Positions 8,182 through 16,614 of a DNA stretch of 64,000 nucleotides are shown here, piece after piece. The notes under the pieces were generated by a model, which was given only the letters and a program-made list of their open reading frames with translations, was not told the DNA's origin and made no database searches. A program made the position numbers and the translations under genes. Source of the stretch: Altererythrobacter sp. H2. GTDB taxonomy: Bacteria; Pseudomonadota; Alphaproteobacteria; Sphingomonadales; Sphingomonadaceae. Location of the stretch: positions 2,666,001 to 2,730,000 of the forward strand of contig NZ_CP141285.1 in the NCBI RefSeq assembly GCF_035319885.1, written 5' to 3'. The number at the start of each line of letters is the position of its first letter. The first letter of the stretch is position 1.

Positions 8182-8808
8182 CTACCGAACCCTGACGGCG
8201 ATATAATGCCCTCGGCGCAAGGTGCCGACAAAACAGATCAGCTCCCACTCCTTCAGCAAAGCGATGTCCCGCCGGGCCGTCTTCTCGCTGACGTTCCAAT
8301 GCTCAGCGAGATCGGCTGCGCGGCAGTGGTCCCCATTTTCGACTCGGGTCAAAAACCACGCCTGGCGTTCATTCAGCAGGTGACTATTGGGGCCATCGCT
8401 GTCCCTAATGATGTCCCTGTTCGTGTCCCTATTGGCTTCCGGGACCGCACACTCCGGAGGGCAAGAAGCTGCACTCGCCGCCCTCGCGGATAAGGCCTCG
8501 ATCAAGCCCTCGCCAAGAGGTGGAGCAATCATGTCAGGCTCTGCCAGCAGTTCCACCACCAGCCCCCGCACAGCCGGCGATTTCACGCAAAGTCTCATAA
8601 GAAAATAACCGCTTGGCCCGAAATCCCCACTGAGCCAGTTCTTCACGCTGCGCTCGCTGGCACCGGTCCAGCCCATGATGGTTTTGACCGTCCGGTGGGT
8701 GTTGCCATGCTCCTGCCGCAAAGCGTCGGCGATCAATTCCGCATAGTCCTTCGCTGACCTCGCAAGCCCGTTCCACGGGTGCAACATTCTGCCCTTTTTC
8801 GGCAACAT
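8182..8808 (-). CDS. Two-HTH transcriptional regulator
   Basis: 208 aa. An N-terminal helical region (VKTIMGWTGASERSVKNWLSG, about 42-62) looks like a helix-turn-helix. A C-terminal DeoR-like winged helix (RAADLAEHWNVSEKTARRDIALL, about 163-185) follows after a low-complexity linker. It is divergent from the serine recombinase operon across a short gap, suggesting that it controls that operon. The protein has no metabolite-binding domain, unlike classical DeoR regulators. Confidence 0.7.
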   Translation of the reverse strand: MLPKKGRMLHPWNGLARSAKDYAELIADALRQEHGNTHRTVKTIMGWTGASERSVKNWLSGDFGPSGYFLMRLCVKSPAVRGLVVELLAEPDMIAPPLGEGLIEALSARAASAASCPPECAVPEANRDTNRDIIRDSDGPNSHLLNERQAWFLTRVENGDHCRAADLAEHWNVSEKTARRDIALLKEWELICFVGTLRRGHYIAVRVR

Positions 8809-8928
8809 CCTCCGTTCCCTTCACCGCTAAATTGTCGTGCGTGCGGAACGGTAGGCAGAGGTGCGCTTCGGGCTGCAGTTGGTGGATGCCCTGAACTGCT
8901 GCAGCGGCTGAACCGGAAAGGGCGAAGC

Positions 8929-10503
8929 TTGAAGGAATGGCAAGACGAGGAAGATCGGCACGATTCCCCAGGATCTGCACCCTCCGTGCGGGCCGCCGAA
9001 TACGTCCGCATGTCGACCGATCACCAGAAATACTCGACTGAGAACCAGGCCGACGCGATCCGGCATTACGCCGCCGCGCGAGGCATCGAGATCGTCCGCA
9101 CCTATGCCGATGCGGGCAAGAGCGGTCTCAAGATCGAAGGCCGCGACGCCCTCAAGCAGCTCATCGAAGACGTACAGTCAGGGAACACGGACTACACCAC
9201 CGTTCTCGTCTACGATATCAGCCGCTGGGGCCGTTTCCAGGACGCCGACGAAAGTGCCTATTACGAGTACATCTGCAAACGGGCCGGCATCGCAGTCCAG
9301 TATTGTGCCGAGCAGTTCGAGAATGACGGCAGCCCGGTCTCGACCATCGTCAAAGGCGTCAAACGCGCCATGGCTGGTGAGTACAGCCGGGAGCTCTCTA
9401 CCAAGGTGTTTGCCGGTCAGGGCCGGCTGATCGAGAAAGGCTACCGCCAGGGCGGTCCGGCGGGTTTCGGGCTGCGCAGAACGCTGATCGATGAGACCGG
9501 CACCATCAAGGGGGTTCTGGGGCGCGGCGAACACAAGAGCATCCAGACCGATCGTGTCATCCTGACGCCGGGCCCTGACGAGGAGATTGCTGTCGTGCAG
9601 GAGGTCTACAGGGCCTTCGTTCACGACGGCCGGACCGAACGGGAGATCGCCGTCGACCTCAATTCCCGGGGCATTCAGACTGATCTCGGCCGCCCCTGGA
9701 CCCGCGGTACCGTGCACCAGCTACTGATCAACGAGAAATATGTTGGCGACAATGTCTGGAACCGCCGCTCGTTCAAGCTGAAGAAGAAGCGGGTGCGCAA
9801 TGCGCCGGACATGTGGATCCGGGCCCCCGGGGTCTTCGAAGGGATTGTCGAGCGCGATCTGTTCGATGCTGCCCATTCAATCATCCACGCCCGATCGTTT
9901 CGGTTGTCCGATGCCGAGATGCTCGGGGCGCTTCAGGCCCTCTATGACCGCAAGGGGCTGCTGTCGGGCATCATCATCGATGAATGTGACGGGATGCCCT
10001 CGAGCAGTGCCTACAGCTCACGGTTTGGCAGCCTGCTGCGCGCCTACGGCCTGGTCGGGTTCACCCCGGACCGGGATTACCGCTACATTGCCATCAACCG
10101 GGCCCTGCGCAGGCTGCACCCCGATATCCTGCGGCAGGTGCTTGAAGGCCTGCGCGACCAGGGCAGCGATGCCTGGCAGGACCTTGCCACCGACCGCGTC
10201 GTTGTGAACGACGAGTTCAGCCTGTCGATTGTCATTGCCCGCTGCACGCCAACACCGACGGGCCTGCTGCGCTGGAAGCTGCGCTTCGATACTTCGCTCA
10301 TGCCCGACATCACGATCGTGGTGCGCATGGACGCGGACAACCGCGCTCCGCTCGATTTCTACCTGTTCCCCCGGCTTGATGTGGCGTCGGATCGCGTGCG
10401 GTTGGCCGAGGAAAACGGTCTCAGCCTCGACGCGTACCGCTTCGACACGCTCGACTATCTCTTCGACATCGCAGCGCCGATCAGCATCGTGGAGGCAGTC
10501 TGA
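8929..10503 (+). CDS. Large serine recombinase
   Basis: About 524 aa. The catalytic resolvase domain starts RAAEYVRMSTDHQKYSTENQ, with the nucleophile serine in YVRMS, and has DISRWGRF carrying catalytic arginines. A recombinase domain (GPAGFGLRR to GTVHQLLINEKYVGDNVWNR) and a C-terminal DNA-binding part follow. TTG 8929 has a GGAAAG-like site upstream; GTG 8986 is the minimal alternative, and GTG 8779 would overlap the divergent regulator. The stop overlaps the ATG of a ParB-like gene (TGATG), so the three genes are translationally coupled. Probable role: integration or excision of a mobile element. Confidence 0.85.
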   Translation: MKEWQDEEDRHDSPGSAPSVRAAEYVRMSTDHQKYSTENQADAIRHYAAARGIEIVRTYADAGKSGLKIEGRDALKQLIEDVQSGNTDYTTVLVYDISRWGRFQDADESAYYEYICKRAGIAVQYCAEQFENDGSPVSTIVKGVKRAMAGEYSRELSTKVFAGQGRLIEKGYRQGGPAGFGLRRTLIDETGTIKGVLGRGEHKSIQTDRVILTPGPDEEIAVVQEVYRAFVHDGRTEREIAVDLNSRGIQTDLGRPWTRGTVHQLLINEKYVGDNVWNRRSFKLKKKRVRNAPDMWIRAPGVFEGIVERDLFDAAHSIIHARSFRLSDAEMLGALQALYDRKGLLSGIIIDECDGMPSSSAYSSRFGSLLRAYGLVGFTPDRDYRYIAINRALRRLHPDILRQVLEGLRDQGSDAWQDLATDRVVVNDEFSLSIVIARCTPTPTGLLRWKLRFDTSLMPDITIVVRMDADNRAPLDFYLFPRLDVASDRVRLAEENGLSLDAYRFDTLDYLFDIAAPISIVEAV

Positions 10504-11402
10504 TGCCGGACGCCCGTCCCCAACAGATCGAGATGATCCCGATTTCGCGGATCACGGTGCTCAATCCGCGGGCCCGCAACAAGCGGCAGCACCGCGAGAT
10601 CGTCAACAACATCGAGGCGATCGGCCTGAAACGCCCGATCACGGTCAGCCGGCGCCCCGGCGAAGGCAGTCCCCGATATGACCTGGTTTGCGGCGAAGGC
10701 CGGCTCGAGGCCTTCCAGATGCTCGGGCAAACCGAGATCCCCGCCGTCGTGATCGAGGCCGCCGAGGCTGAATGCCTGGTGATGAGCCTGGTCGAGAATA
10801 TCGCGCGCCGACAGCACCGGCCGATCGACCTCATGGAGGAAATCGGCAGCCTGCACCGGCGCGGCTACAACGATACCGAGATCGCCGCCAAGATCGGGGT
10901 GACACCCAGCTGGGTCAACATGATCGTCACCTTGCTGGAGCGCGGCGAGAACCGGCTGGTGGCGGCTGTCGAGACCGGGCTCATTCCGATCAGCCTCGCA
11001 GTCGACATTGCCCGCGCCACTACCGACGAAGCCCAGAACCTGCTGATCGATGCTTACGAGAGCGGCCAGCTCAGGGGCAAGAAGCTGGGCGCGGTGCGCC
11101 GGATGCTCGACCAGCGCATGAAGCGCAACGGCAGGGCGGCTGCCGTCCATGGCCTCGGGCGCCGCAATGCCCACCGGCGCATGACCTCCACTGACCTGAT
11201 GCAGATCTATCAGCGCGAAGCCGAGAAGCAGCGCATCCTGGTCAAGAAGTCCGATTTCACCCAAACGCGGCTCCTGTTCATCGTCGAGGCCCTGCGGGAC
11301 CTGCTTAGCGACGACGGCTTCACCACACTGCTGCGCGCCGAACAGCTCGAAACCATGCCGCGCGCCCTTGCGATGCGGATATCCGGGGACATGGACGCGT
11401 GA
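10503..11402 (+). CDS. ParB/Spo0J-family protein
   Basis: 299 aa. The N-terminal ParB domain contains NNIEAIGLKRPITV and VCGEGRLEAFQMLG (the G-E-x-R box), then LVENIARRQHRPIDLMEEI. An HTH region (YNDTEIAAKIGVTPSWVNMIV) follows, and the C-terminus is helical. It overlaps both neighbours (TGATG with the recombinase, GTGA with the next gene). ParB proteins bind DNA and, in recently described members, CTP. There is no ParA ATPase here, so a plain partition role is unlikely; regulation or recombination-complex assembly is possible. Confidence 0.85.
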   Translation: MPDARPQQIEMIPISRITVLNPRARNKRQHREIVNNIEAIGLKRPITVSRRPGEGSPRYDLVCGEGRLEAFQMLGQTEIPAVVIEAAEAECLVMSLVENIARRQHRPIDLMEEIGSLHRRGYNDTEIAAKIGVTPSWVNMIVTLLERGENRLVAAVETGLIPISLAVDIARATTDEAQNLLIDAYESGQLRGKKLGAVRRMLDQRMKRNGRAAAVHGLGRRNAHRRMTSTDLMQIYQREAEKQRILVKKSDFTQTRLLFIVEALRDLLSDDGFTTLLRAEQLETMPRALAMRISGDMDA

Positions 11403-12349
11403 AGGATCGGATCGGTCAGCCGCCCACTGACGGCAGCGGCCACGACGGGGTCAGGCTGGCTTTCCAGACCACCAGCGTGACGCTGGGTCTGGACCAGCTG
11501 GTGCCGCTCAAGACCCTCCGGCCTGACACCCGCGAAAGCAAGAAGTACGCCCAGATCCTCGGGTCGGTAAAGGCGATCGGGCTGGTGGAAGCGCCTGTCG
11601 TCACGCCCGATCCACAAAACAGGGAGCGGTATTTTCTGCTCGACGGGCATGTGCGGATCGAGGTCCTGCGCGATCTCGGCATCGACACGGTCGAGTGCCT
11701 GATTTCGACCGATGATGAGACCTACACCTACAACAAGCGGATCAACCGCCTGGCCGCGATCCAGGAGCACCGGATGGTGGTCAAGGCTGTCGAGCGCGGC
11801 GTGCCCGAAGCCAGGATCGCCGAAGCCCTCGGGCTAGACATTGCCACGATCCGCCGACGGTTCCGGCTACTCGATGGCATCTGCCCCGAGGTCGTGGAGA
11901 TGCTCAAGGACGTTGCCTGTCCGATGAAGGTTTTCGACGAGCTGCGGCGGATGACAACCATTCGCCAGATCGAAGCCGCAGACCTCATGGTCGGGCAAAA
12001 CAACTTCACGGTGCCCTTCGCCAAGGCCTTGCTGGCCGCCACCCCTGACAACCAGCTGGTGAAGCAACCCAGGAAACGGCGTGACGGCGCCAATGCTATC
12101 AGCACCGAGCAGATGACGCGGATGGAACGGGAACTGGCTGCGCTGCAGGCCCAGGTCAAATCGGTCGAAGAAACCTACGGCCTCGACAACCTGCATCTCA
12201 CCGTAACCCGCGGCTACATCGCCAAGCTGCTCGGCAACGCCCGCATTGTCCGGTGGCTCTCGCAGAACCGGCAGGAATATCTTGGCGAGTTCCAGCGGAT
12301 CGCGGAAATCGACAGCATCAGTCCCGCACCCACGCCGGTGCAAGAGTGA
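11399..12349 (+). CDS. ParB-like protein with RepB C-terminal domain
   Basis: 316 aa from GTG. The N-terminal ParB-like fold has YAQILGSVKAIGLVEAPVV and a degenerate box LDGHVRIEVLRDLG. An HTH-like segment (EARIAEALGLDIATIRRRF) follows, then a C-terminal region (ADLMVGQNNFTVPFAKALL) that resembles the RepB C-terminal domain of repABC partition proteins. Its start overlaps the preceding ParB stop. It is the third gene of a recombinase-ParB-RepB operon. Whether it partitions DNA is unknown; no ParA and no parS arrays were seen. Confidence 0.8.
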   Translation: MKDRIGQPPTDGSGHDGVRLAFQTTSVTLGLDQLVPLKTLRPDTRESKKYAQILGSVKAIGLVEAPVVTPDPQNRERYFLLDGHVRIEVLRDLGIDTVECLISTDDETYTYNKRINRLAAIQEHRMVVKAVERGVPEARIAEALGLDIATIRRRFRLLDGICPEVVEMLKDVACPMKVFDELRRMTTIRQIEAADLMVGQNNFTVPFAKALLAATPDNQLVKQPRKRRDGANAISTEQMTRMERELAALQAQVKSVEETYGLDNLHLTVTRGYIAKLLGNARIVRWLSQNRQEYLGEFQRIAEIDSISPAPTPVQE

Positions 12350-12485
12350 GCTGGATGGGGACCCGGACCCGATAAGCGCGGGGACCATGGGAGACGCCGC
12401 ACGACGGGGCGGATCGAGCATGGCGGTGGGAATGGCGGCGAACCCGCATGCAGCCCACCAGGCCGGCCGTCATAGGGACCGGCCG

Positions 12486-12511
12486 CATGCGCAGGCCAAT
12501 GCTTGCGCATG
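12486..12511. repeat. Short inverted repeat after RepB-like gene
   Basis: CATGCGCA and TGCGCATG flank a 10-base spacer, 137 bases after the RepB-like stop. Together with the stronger hairpin that follows, it may mark the end of the cassette or a recombination site. No function can be assigned from sequence. Confidence 0.35.
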
Positions 12512-12521
12512 ACGGAAAACC

Positions 12522-12555
12522 GGGCGTGCCGGCATTGCGGGTTGCCGGCACGCCC
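12522..12555. terminator. Strong hairpin between convergent genes
   Basis: GGGCGTGCCGGCA (12522-12534) and TGCCGGCACGCCC (12543-12555) form a perfect 13-bp stem with an 8-base loop. It lies between convergent genes ending at 12349 and 12574. No clear T-run follows, so termination on either strand is plausible but not proven. Confidence 0.5.
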
Positions 12556-12573
12556 ATATCGAGAAAAATTGGC

Positions 12574-12810
12574 TCAGAGCGCCTTCTTCAGCCGCTCGTA
12601 GGACGCACGCAGCTCGTCAGCCAGGATCTCCAGCGCCGACTTGATGTTCTCTCCCGTCTCATGAAGTCCTGCTTCGGACACGAAGTGGTTCCATTTGGCT
12701 TCTGCTTCCTGCCATTCCTGCTGAGCTTCCATGCTGCCCAGATGGGCCTGCACCTTGGCCTCATCGCGCAACGCGGCGAGTTCCGTCTTCAGATTTTCCA
12801 ATGCGCTCAT
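12574..12810 (-). CDS. Small helical protein of unknown function
   Basis: 78 aa, highly charged and helical (LENLKTELAALRDEAKVQ, WQEAEAKWNHFVSEAG), likely coiled coil. AGGAGGAAG precedes the ATG, a strong ribosome-binding site. It lies 30 bases after the DUF302 gene and is probably in one operon with it and OsmC. Similar small proteins accompany stress-island genes; function is unknown. Confidence 0.65.
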   Translation of the reverse strand: MSALENLKTELAALRDEAKVQAHLGSMEAQQEWQEAEAKWNHFVSEAGLHETGENIKSALEILADELRASYERLKKAL

Positions 12811-12840
12811 TTTCTTCCTCCTGTGCTGATTTTCGATGGT

Positions 12841-13251
12841 CTAAATTTCGGATTGCCGCAGCCGGTCGATCGCGCGCGCGAGCTTTTCCCGGACTACCTC
12901 GGCCGCCTTTACCAATTCAGGATTCCTGATGGCCTGCATGGACGCCACCGGGTCAATCGCCGCGACTTCAACTTCGTCCGAACCTGACTGCTGCACGATA
13001 ACATTGCAGGGCAGCATCAGGCCGACCTTGTCTTCCAGTTGCAGCGCCTCGTGCGCCAATGTCGGGTTGCAGGCCCCAAGGATCGTATAGGGGCGGAAGT
13101 CGACGTCGATCTTGGATTTGAGGGTCTGCTGGATGTCGATCCGGCTGATCACGCCGAACCCTTCAGTCTTGAGCGCTGCCTCCGTGCGCGCGATGGCGTC
13201 ATCGAAGGGGACCTTCAACCTGGCGGAAATATAGTAGCTCATCGCCTGCAT
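12841..13251 (-). CDS. DUF302 domain protein
   Basis: 136 aa. The DUF302 fold is recognisable in FDDAIARTEAALKTEGFGV, FRPYTILGACNPTLAHEAL and VGLMLPCNVIVQQ. DUF302 proteins are small cytoplasmic proteins often found with copper, sulfur or redox stress genes; the activity is unknown, though the conserved CNP and LPCN cysteines suggest ligand or metal binding. It lies downstream of an OsmC-like gene and upstream of a small helical protein, all on the minus strand. Confidence 0.82.
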   Translation of the reverse strand: MQAMSYYISARLKVPFDDAIARTEAALKTEGFGVISRIDIQQTLKSKIDVDFRPYTILGACNPTLAHEALQLEDKVGLMLPCNVIVQQSGSDEVEVAAIDPVASMQAIRNPELVKAAEVVREKLARAIDRLRQSEI

Positions 13252-13275
13252 TCTCCTGTCTGGGTGCGGGTTTCG

Positions 13276-13701
13276 TCAGCTTGCCGCAACCGTAGTGATT
13301 ACCGGCGTGCCCTCCAGCGTGCGCTGTACCGGGCAGCGTGCCGCGACCGTGATCAGCTTTTCCCGCTGCTCATCGGACAGATCCTCGCCAATGACACGGA
13401 TTGTTTTGGCGAAATGATCCGTCTTTGCCGGCTTTCCTTCGACCGTGCCCTTGGCATGCGTCAGGGTGACTTCCACGCGTTCGAGCGGCCAGTTCTGCTC
13501 ACGGGCATACCAGCGCACCGTCATGGCCGTGCATTCGCCCAGTGCTGCCAGCAACAGGTCATAGGGCGCCGGTCCCAGGTCCCCGCCACCCTGTTCGACG
13601 GGCTCGTCGCCGATGAGGTGATGGCCGGACACATCAATGCTGACTGCAAAAGCACTTTCACCGGTCTCGACGATGTGCGCTGTTGTCGTGCCTGTACTCA
13701 A
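13276..13701 (-). CDS. OsmC-family peroxiredoxin-like protein
   Basis: 141 aa from TTG 13701, chosen because GAGGGGAG lies about 7 bases upstream and the longer frame has no homologous start. OsmC/Ohr features are GPAPYDLLLAALGECTAMTVRWYAREQNW (first cysteine in GEC) and a second cysteine in ITVAARCPVQRTL. These two cysteines detoxify organic hydroperoxides in the family. It is first in a likely operon with DUF302 and a small helical protein. Confidence 0.85.
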   Translation of the reverse strand: MSTGTTTAHIVETGESAFAVSIDVSGHHLIGDEPVEQGGGDLGPAPYDLLLAALGECTAMTVRWYAREQNWPLERVEVTLTHAKGTVEGKPAKTDHFAKTIRVIGEDLSDEQREKLITVAARCPVQRTLEGTPVITTVAAS

Positions 13702-13826
13702 AGAGCGTCTCCCCTCATGCCGTGGCCCATGCTGGGACCATAACAGGTCATTTCTCGAACTGTCTGACAAAATGCCACTTGCTTGGCGTGAAGGTTGCAG
13801 TGGTCGAGAACAGTGCGGGCCTGCCG

Positions 13827-14483
13827 TCACAGGCGTTCTGGTTGAAATGCGCGCAGGTGCGGAAAATCGCCCTTTCCAAGGTACTCCTGTTCCGCAGGCA
13901 TCGATTGCCTTCCAAGGATCTCATTGCGGTGCGGGTGACGGCCAAATGCTGCAACGACCTGGCGGACGTCTTCGGCCTGTTTCACCAGGGATCGATAGAT
14001 CGACTGCAAGTGTTCCGGGGCGGTGGAAGCAATTTCTCCGCGCAGGCGGATGAGGAGGTCGATGCGATCGAGGTGGTCGGGGCCTTCGCAGTGACCGAGT
14101 GGCTGGGTGAAGGCGATCTTGAACCACGGCGTATCGAGAGCTTCATAGTGGCCAGTTGCCAAGCCCGTCAGCGCCAGTTTCAGTGCGGCAGCATCCTGCG
14201 CGAATGCCCGCGTCGTGCCCCGCCAGAGTGACCGTGAAAACTGATCCAGCAGAATGATCAGTGAGAGGCGTCCCTCCGGATCGCTTGCCCAGTGATCGAG
14301 CCCGCCCTGCGCTCCACGCACCGTCAGTTCTGAAAACCGGGCGACGATCGCCTCATCTGCACCGCCCTGCATTCGCCAGAACCAATGCTTGCGATGAGTT
14401 TCTGCGTCCATATCAACGTTGCGCCCTTCCGGAAACCAGAAATCCAGAACGTCACGCCACGGCTTAAGTGGGCTTGGGATCAT
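13827..14483 (-). CDS. DUF924 family protein
   Basis: 218 aa from ATG 14483 (MIPSPLKPWRDVLDFWF). DUF924 hallmarks are LDFWFPEG near the N-terminus, LIILLDQFSRSLWRGT (about 88-103) and a helical TPR-like body ending in AFGRHPHRNEILGR. The function is unknown; family members are soluble helical proteins. It overlaps no neighbour, and the DksA-like gene starts upstream on the same strand. Confidence 0.85.
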   Translation of the reverse strand: MIPSPLKPWRDVLDFWFPEGRNVDMDAETHRKHWFWRMQGGADEAIVARFSELTVRGAQGGLDHWASDPEGRLSLIILLDQFSRSLWRGTTRAFAQDAAALKLALTGLATGHYEALDTPWFKIAFTQPLGHCEGPDHLDRIDLLIRLRGEIASTAPEHLQSIYRSLVKQAEDVRQVVAAFGRHPHRNEILGRQSMPAEQEYLGKGDFPHLRAFQPERL

Positions 14484-14502
14484 GCGGTTCAATCGGATGA
14501 AA

Positions 14503-14829
14503 TCACTGTTCGCTGCTTGCACAAGAAATGCAGAGTGCCGCTTCCGGGCGGGCCTCAAGACGCTTGGGAGGGATGGCATCGCCGCAGCGAACACATTCGC
14601 CGTAGGTGCCGTTTTCGATGCGCAACAAGGCCCGGTTTACCGACGCGATTTCGCGGGCGACCAGCGCGGCCTGCGCTTCGAGAGAGGCGTCATCCTCCAT
14701 CTCGACCGCCTGCTCGGACGAGTCCGGGTTCAAGGGCTCCGCAAGATCCTGAGCGAGGCGCTGCTGCCGGCCTTCGAGTTCGGTGAGTTGTTGCGAAAGG
14801 CGTGCTCGGGCGGCGTCGGCATTCGGCAT
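14503..14829 (-). CDS. DksA/TraR-type C4 zinc-finger protein
   Basis: 108 aa from ATG 14829. An acidic coiled-coil region is followed by the zinc finger CVRCGDAIPPKRLEARPEAA with a second CISC pair (C-x2-C, C-x2-C), as in DksA/TraR proteins. DksA-like proteins enter the RNA-polymerase secondary channel and act with ppGpp; the Rsh enzyme in this window could supply it. The protein is shorter than DksA (about 150 aa), closer to stress-associated TraR-type paralogues. The longer frame to 14922 is unlikely. Confidence 0.82.
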   Translation of the reverse strand: MPNADAARARLSQQLTELEGRQQRLAQDLAEPLNPDSSEQAVEMEDDASLEAQAALVAREIASVNRALLRIENGTYGECVRCGDAIPPKRLEARPEAALCISCASSEQ

Positions 14830-15088
14830 GGACAATAATCCTTTCAAGTCTCCTGCCCTTTGGTAGCAAGTGCCGCCGCTGTCTGACAACGAGAAGTCCT
14901 TCGGCGCAAAACCGGCATGCAAGGATTCGTTGTCTATGCCGGCCTGCAGGATTTCTTCCGGCGTTCAAGCGACGTCGACAGCTGTGCTCGCCATCCCTAG
15001 GGTTAGGGAACGGCCAGCTCCGGCGCGGCGCGAGGGATTCATCTTGCCGCATTTGAGACCGGGCCGTGATTGCGATTGGAGAATTTGA

Positions 15089-15331
15089 ATGTCGAATACC
15101 CCCCACACTCTGGGCGAAGAATTTCCTGACCAGATGGACCAGATCCACGCACTGAAGGTGTCGAACACCCGGTTCGCCAAGCTCCTGGTGGACTATGACG
15201 CAGTTAACGACGAGATCCATCGCGCGGAAACCAACATCGCGCCGGTGTCGCAGGATCGCGAAACCGAACTGCGCAAACAGCGCCTCGCGCTCAAGGACCA
15301 GATTGCCCAGGCTCTGGCTGAAAACGCCTGA
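15089..15331 (+). CDS. DUF465 / YdcH family protein
   Basis: 80 aa. The FAKLLVDYDAVNDEIHRAE core and the C-terminal LRKQRLALKDQIAQAL define the YdcH/DUF465 family, small helical-hairpin proteins of unknown function. GGAG lies 8 bases upstream of ATG. It stands alone on the plus strand between minus-strand genes. Confidence 0.85.
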   Translation: MSNTPHTLGEEFPDQMDQIHALKVSNTRFAKLLVDYDAVNDEIHRAETNIAPVSQDRETELRKQRLALKDQIAQALAENA

Positions 15332-15541
15332 TCCGGGTTTGAAGGTTCGCCTTCCGCATCATGCCCGTGGTCGTGCGGGAGGCGAACTATCCCTTGTTGC
15401 CTTGACCATGCACCATAGATTCGCCTGAAAACATCTCCGCAGAAAGTCTTCTTGGCTCAACGCCGAAGGGTTGAGTTCGGTCGTTTGGGATACACGCACC
15501 CGCAACCAAACACAGGCTATGCGCTCGTCTCGATCGTAGCC

Positions 15542-16093
15542 TCAGACATACCCGCAAAGCGCAAGTCTGATGCGGCGCCTGTCGCTGTCAACCTGCAGCA
15601 CGATGACGGCGACTTCCTGGAAGTTTGAAACGATCTCACTGGGGTCGGCGAAATGTTTGCCCCAGTTCATGTCAGCAACATGGGCGAGCCCTTCAACGCC
15701 GGTTTCCAATTCGACAAATGCACCGTATTTGGTCACGCCTGTTACTACGCCGCGAACCTTGCCGCCAATTGGGTACCGGCTGCTTGCTCGCTCCCATGGA
15801 TCGCTCTCCAGTTGCTTCATTCCGAGCCAGAGGCGCTGCATCTCATGGTCAACTTGAAGAATCTGGACGCGGACCACATCGCCGACTTTGACAACCTCAC
15901 CAGGATGCTTGAGCCGCTTGTAACTCAAATTGGTGATGTGCAGCAGGCCATCGAGGCCGCCAAGGTCGATGAAGGCGCCGTATCGCTTGATGCGTTTCAC
16001 CACGCCATCGACGATCTGACCTTCGCGCAGGCCAAAGATCACTTTCGATGGTTGCTTATCGCCCACTGAGTCAAGACCGACCGGCCGGCACAC
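15542..16093 (-). CDS. Two-domain S1 RNA-binding protein
   Basis: 183 aa from a GTG start. Two S1 OB-fold domains are visible: 21-93 (GQIVDGVVKRIKRYGAFIDL, GLLHITNLSYKRLKHPGEVV) and 107-178 (KVRGVVTGVTKYGAFVELE, GLAHVADMNW). They closely resemble domains 3-4 of ribosomal protein S1, which normally has about six. It is therefore an S1-derived paralogue or mini-S1, not the essential rpsA. It lies just downstream of the Rrf2-type regulator on the same strand and may be in its transcript. Confidence 0.8.
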   Translation of the reverse strand: MCRPVGLDSVGDKQPSKVIFGLREGQIVDGVVKRIKRYGAFIDLGGLDGLLHITNLSYKRLKHPGEVVKVGDVVRVQILQVDHEMQRLWLGMKQLESDPWERASSRYPIGGKVRGVVTGVTKYGAFVELETGVEGLAHVADMNWGKHFADPSEIVSNFQEVAVIVLQVDSDRRRIRLALCGYV

Positions 16094-16102
16094 CGCCCAT
16101 CA

Positions 16103-16528
16103 CTATGAGGCTGTCTGATGCAGGAACCGGGAAAAATCAGGTTGCCGCGCCAGGACATCTGCAAGCGTATATCCATTGAGTACCTCGAGAAAGGCAGCAA
16201 GCGCCTCATCCAGCATGCTGGTCAAACCGCAGGCTGAAGCGATGAGGCACGACGAGCACTCCACCAGCTCGAAGTCCTCCTCTGTATGGCGGATCAAGGC
16301 TCCGACATTGATCTGTTCCGGTGGTCTGGCGAGCCGAATTCCCCCGTGGCGCCCCCGGGCACTCTCCAGGTAGCCTGCGCCAACCAGATCGCTGACCACC
16401 TTCATGAGATGGTTCTGGGAGATAGCATAGGCACCAGATATCTCCGCGATAGAACACAGCTTTTCCGGTTGCCGTCCCAAGTAGAGAAGGACCCTCATGG
16501 CGTAGTCCGTGTAGCGCGTCAGGTGCAT
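16103..16528 (-). CDS. nsrR: Rrf2-family regulator, NsrR-like
   Basis: 141 aa. The N-terminal winged helix (MHLTRYTDYAMRVLLYLG, ISQNHLMKVVSDLVGAGYL, RGRHGGIRLA) is typical of Rrf2. Three cysteines, C91, C94 and C100 (ECSSC, SACG), sit where NsrR/IscR bind an iron-sulfur cluster. It is divergent from a nitric-oxide detoxification cluster (truncated haemoglobin, DUF1971, flavohaemoglobin), with an NsrR-like palindrome between them. It is therefore probably the NO-sensing repressor of that cluster and of itself. Confidence 0.85.
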   Translation of the reverse strand: MHLTRYTDYAMRVLLYLGRQPEKLCSIAEISGAYAISQNHLMKVVSDLVGAGYLESARGRHGGIRLARPPEQINVGALIRHTEEDFELVECSSCLIASACGLTSMLDEALAAFLEVLNGYTLADVLARQPDFSRFLHQTAS

Positions 16529-16539
16529 CTGATTACCCT

Positions 16540-16564
16540 AATGATGCATCTATATTGCATGATT
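16540..16564. promoter_or_regulatory. NsrR-like operator
   Basis: The near-palindrome AATGATGCA-n7-TTGCATGATT matches the NsrR pattern of paired ATGCAT half-sites. It lies 12 bases upstream of nsrR and before the divergent globin operon. A further ATGCATC half-site occurs at 16581-16587. NO would release the repressor and induce both directions. Confidence 0.7.
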
Positions 16565-16614
16565 TTCACGGGAGGTATAGATGCATCAAAAGAGCATGTT
16601 TTGGAGTCGCCTCT

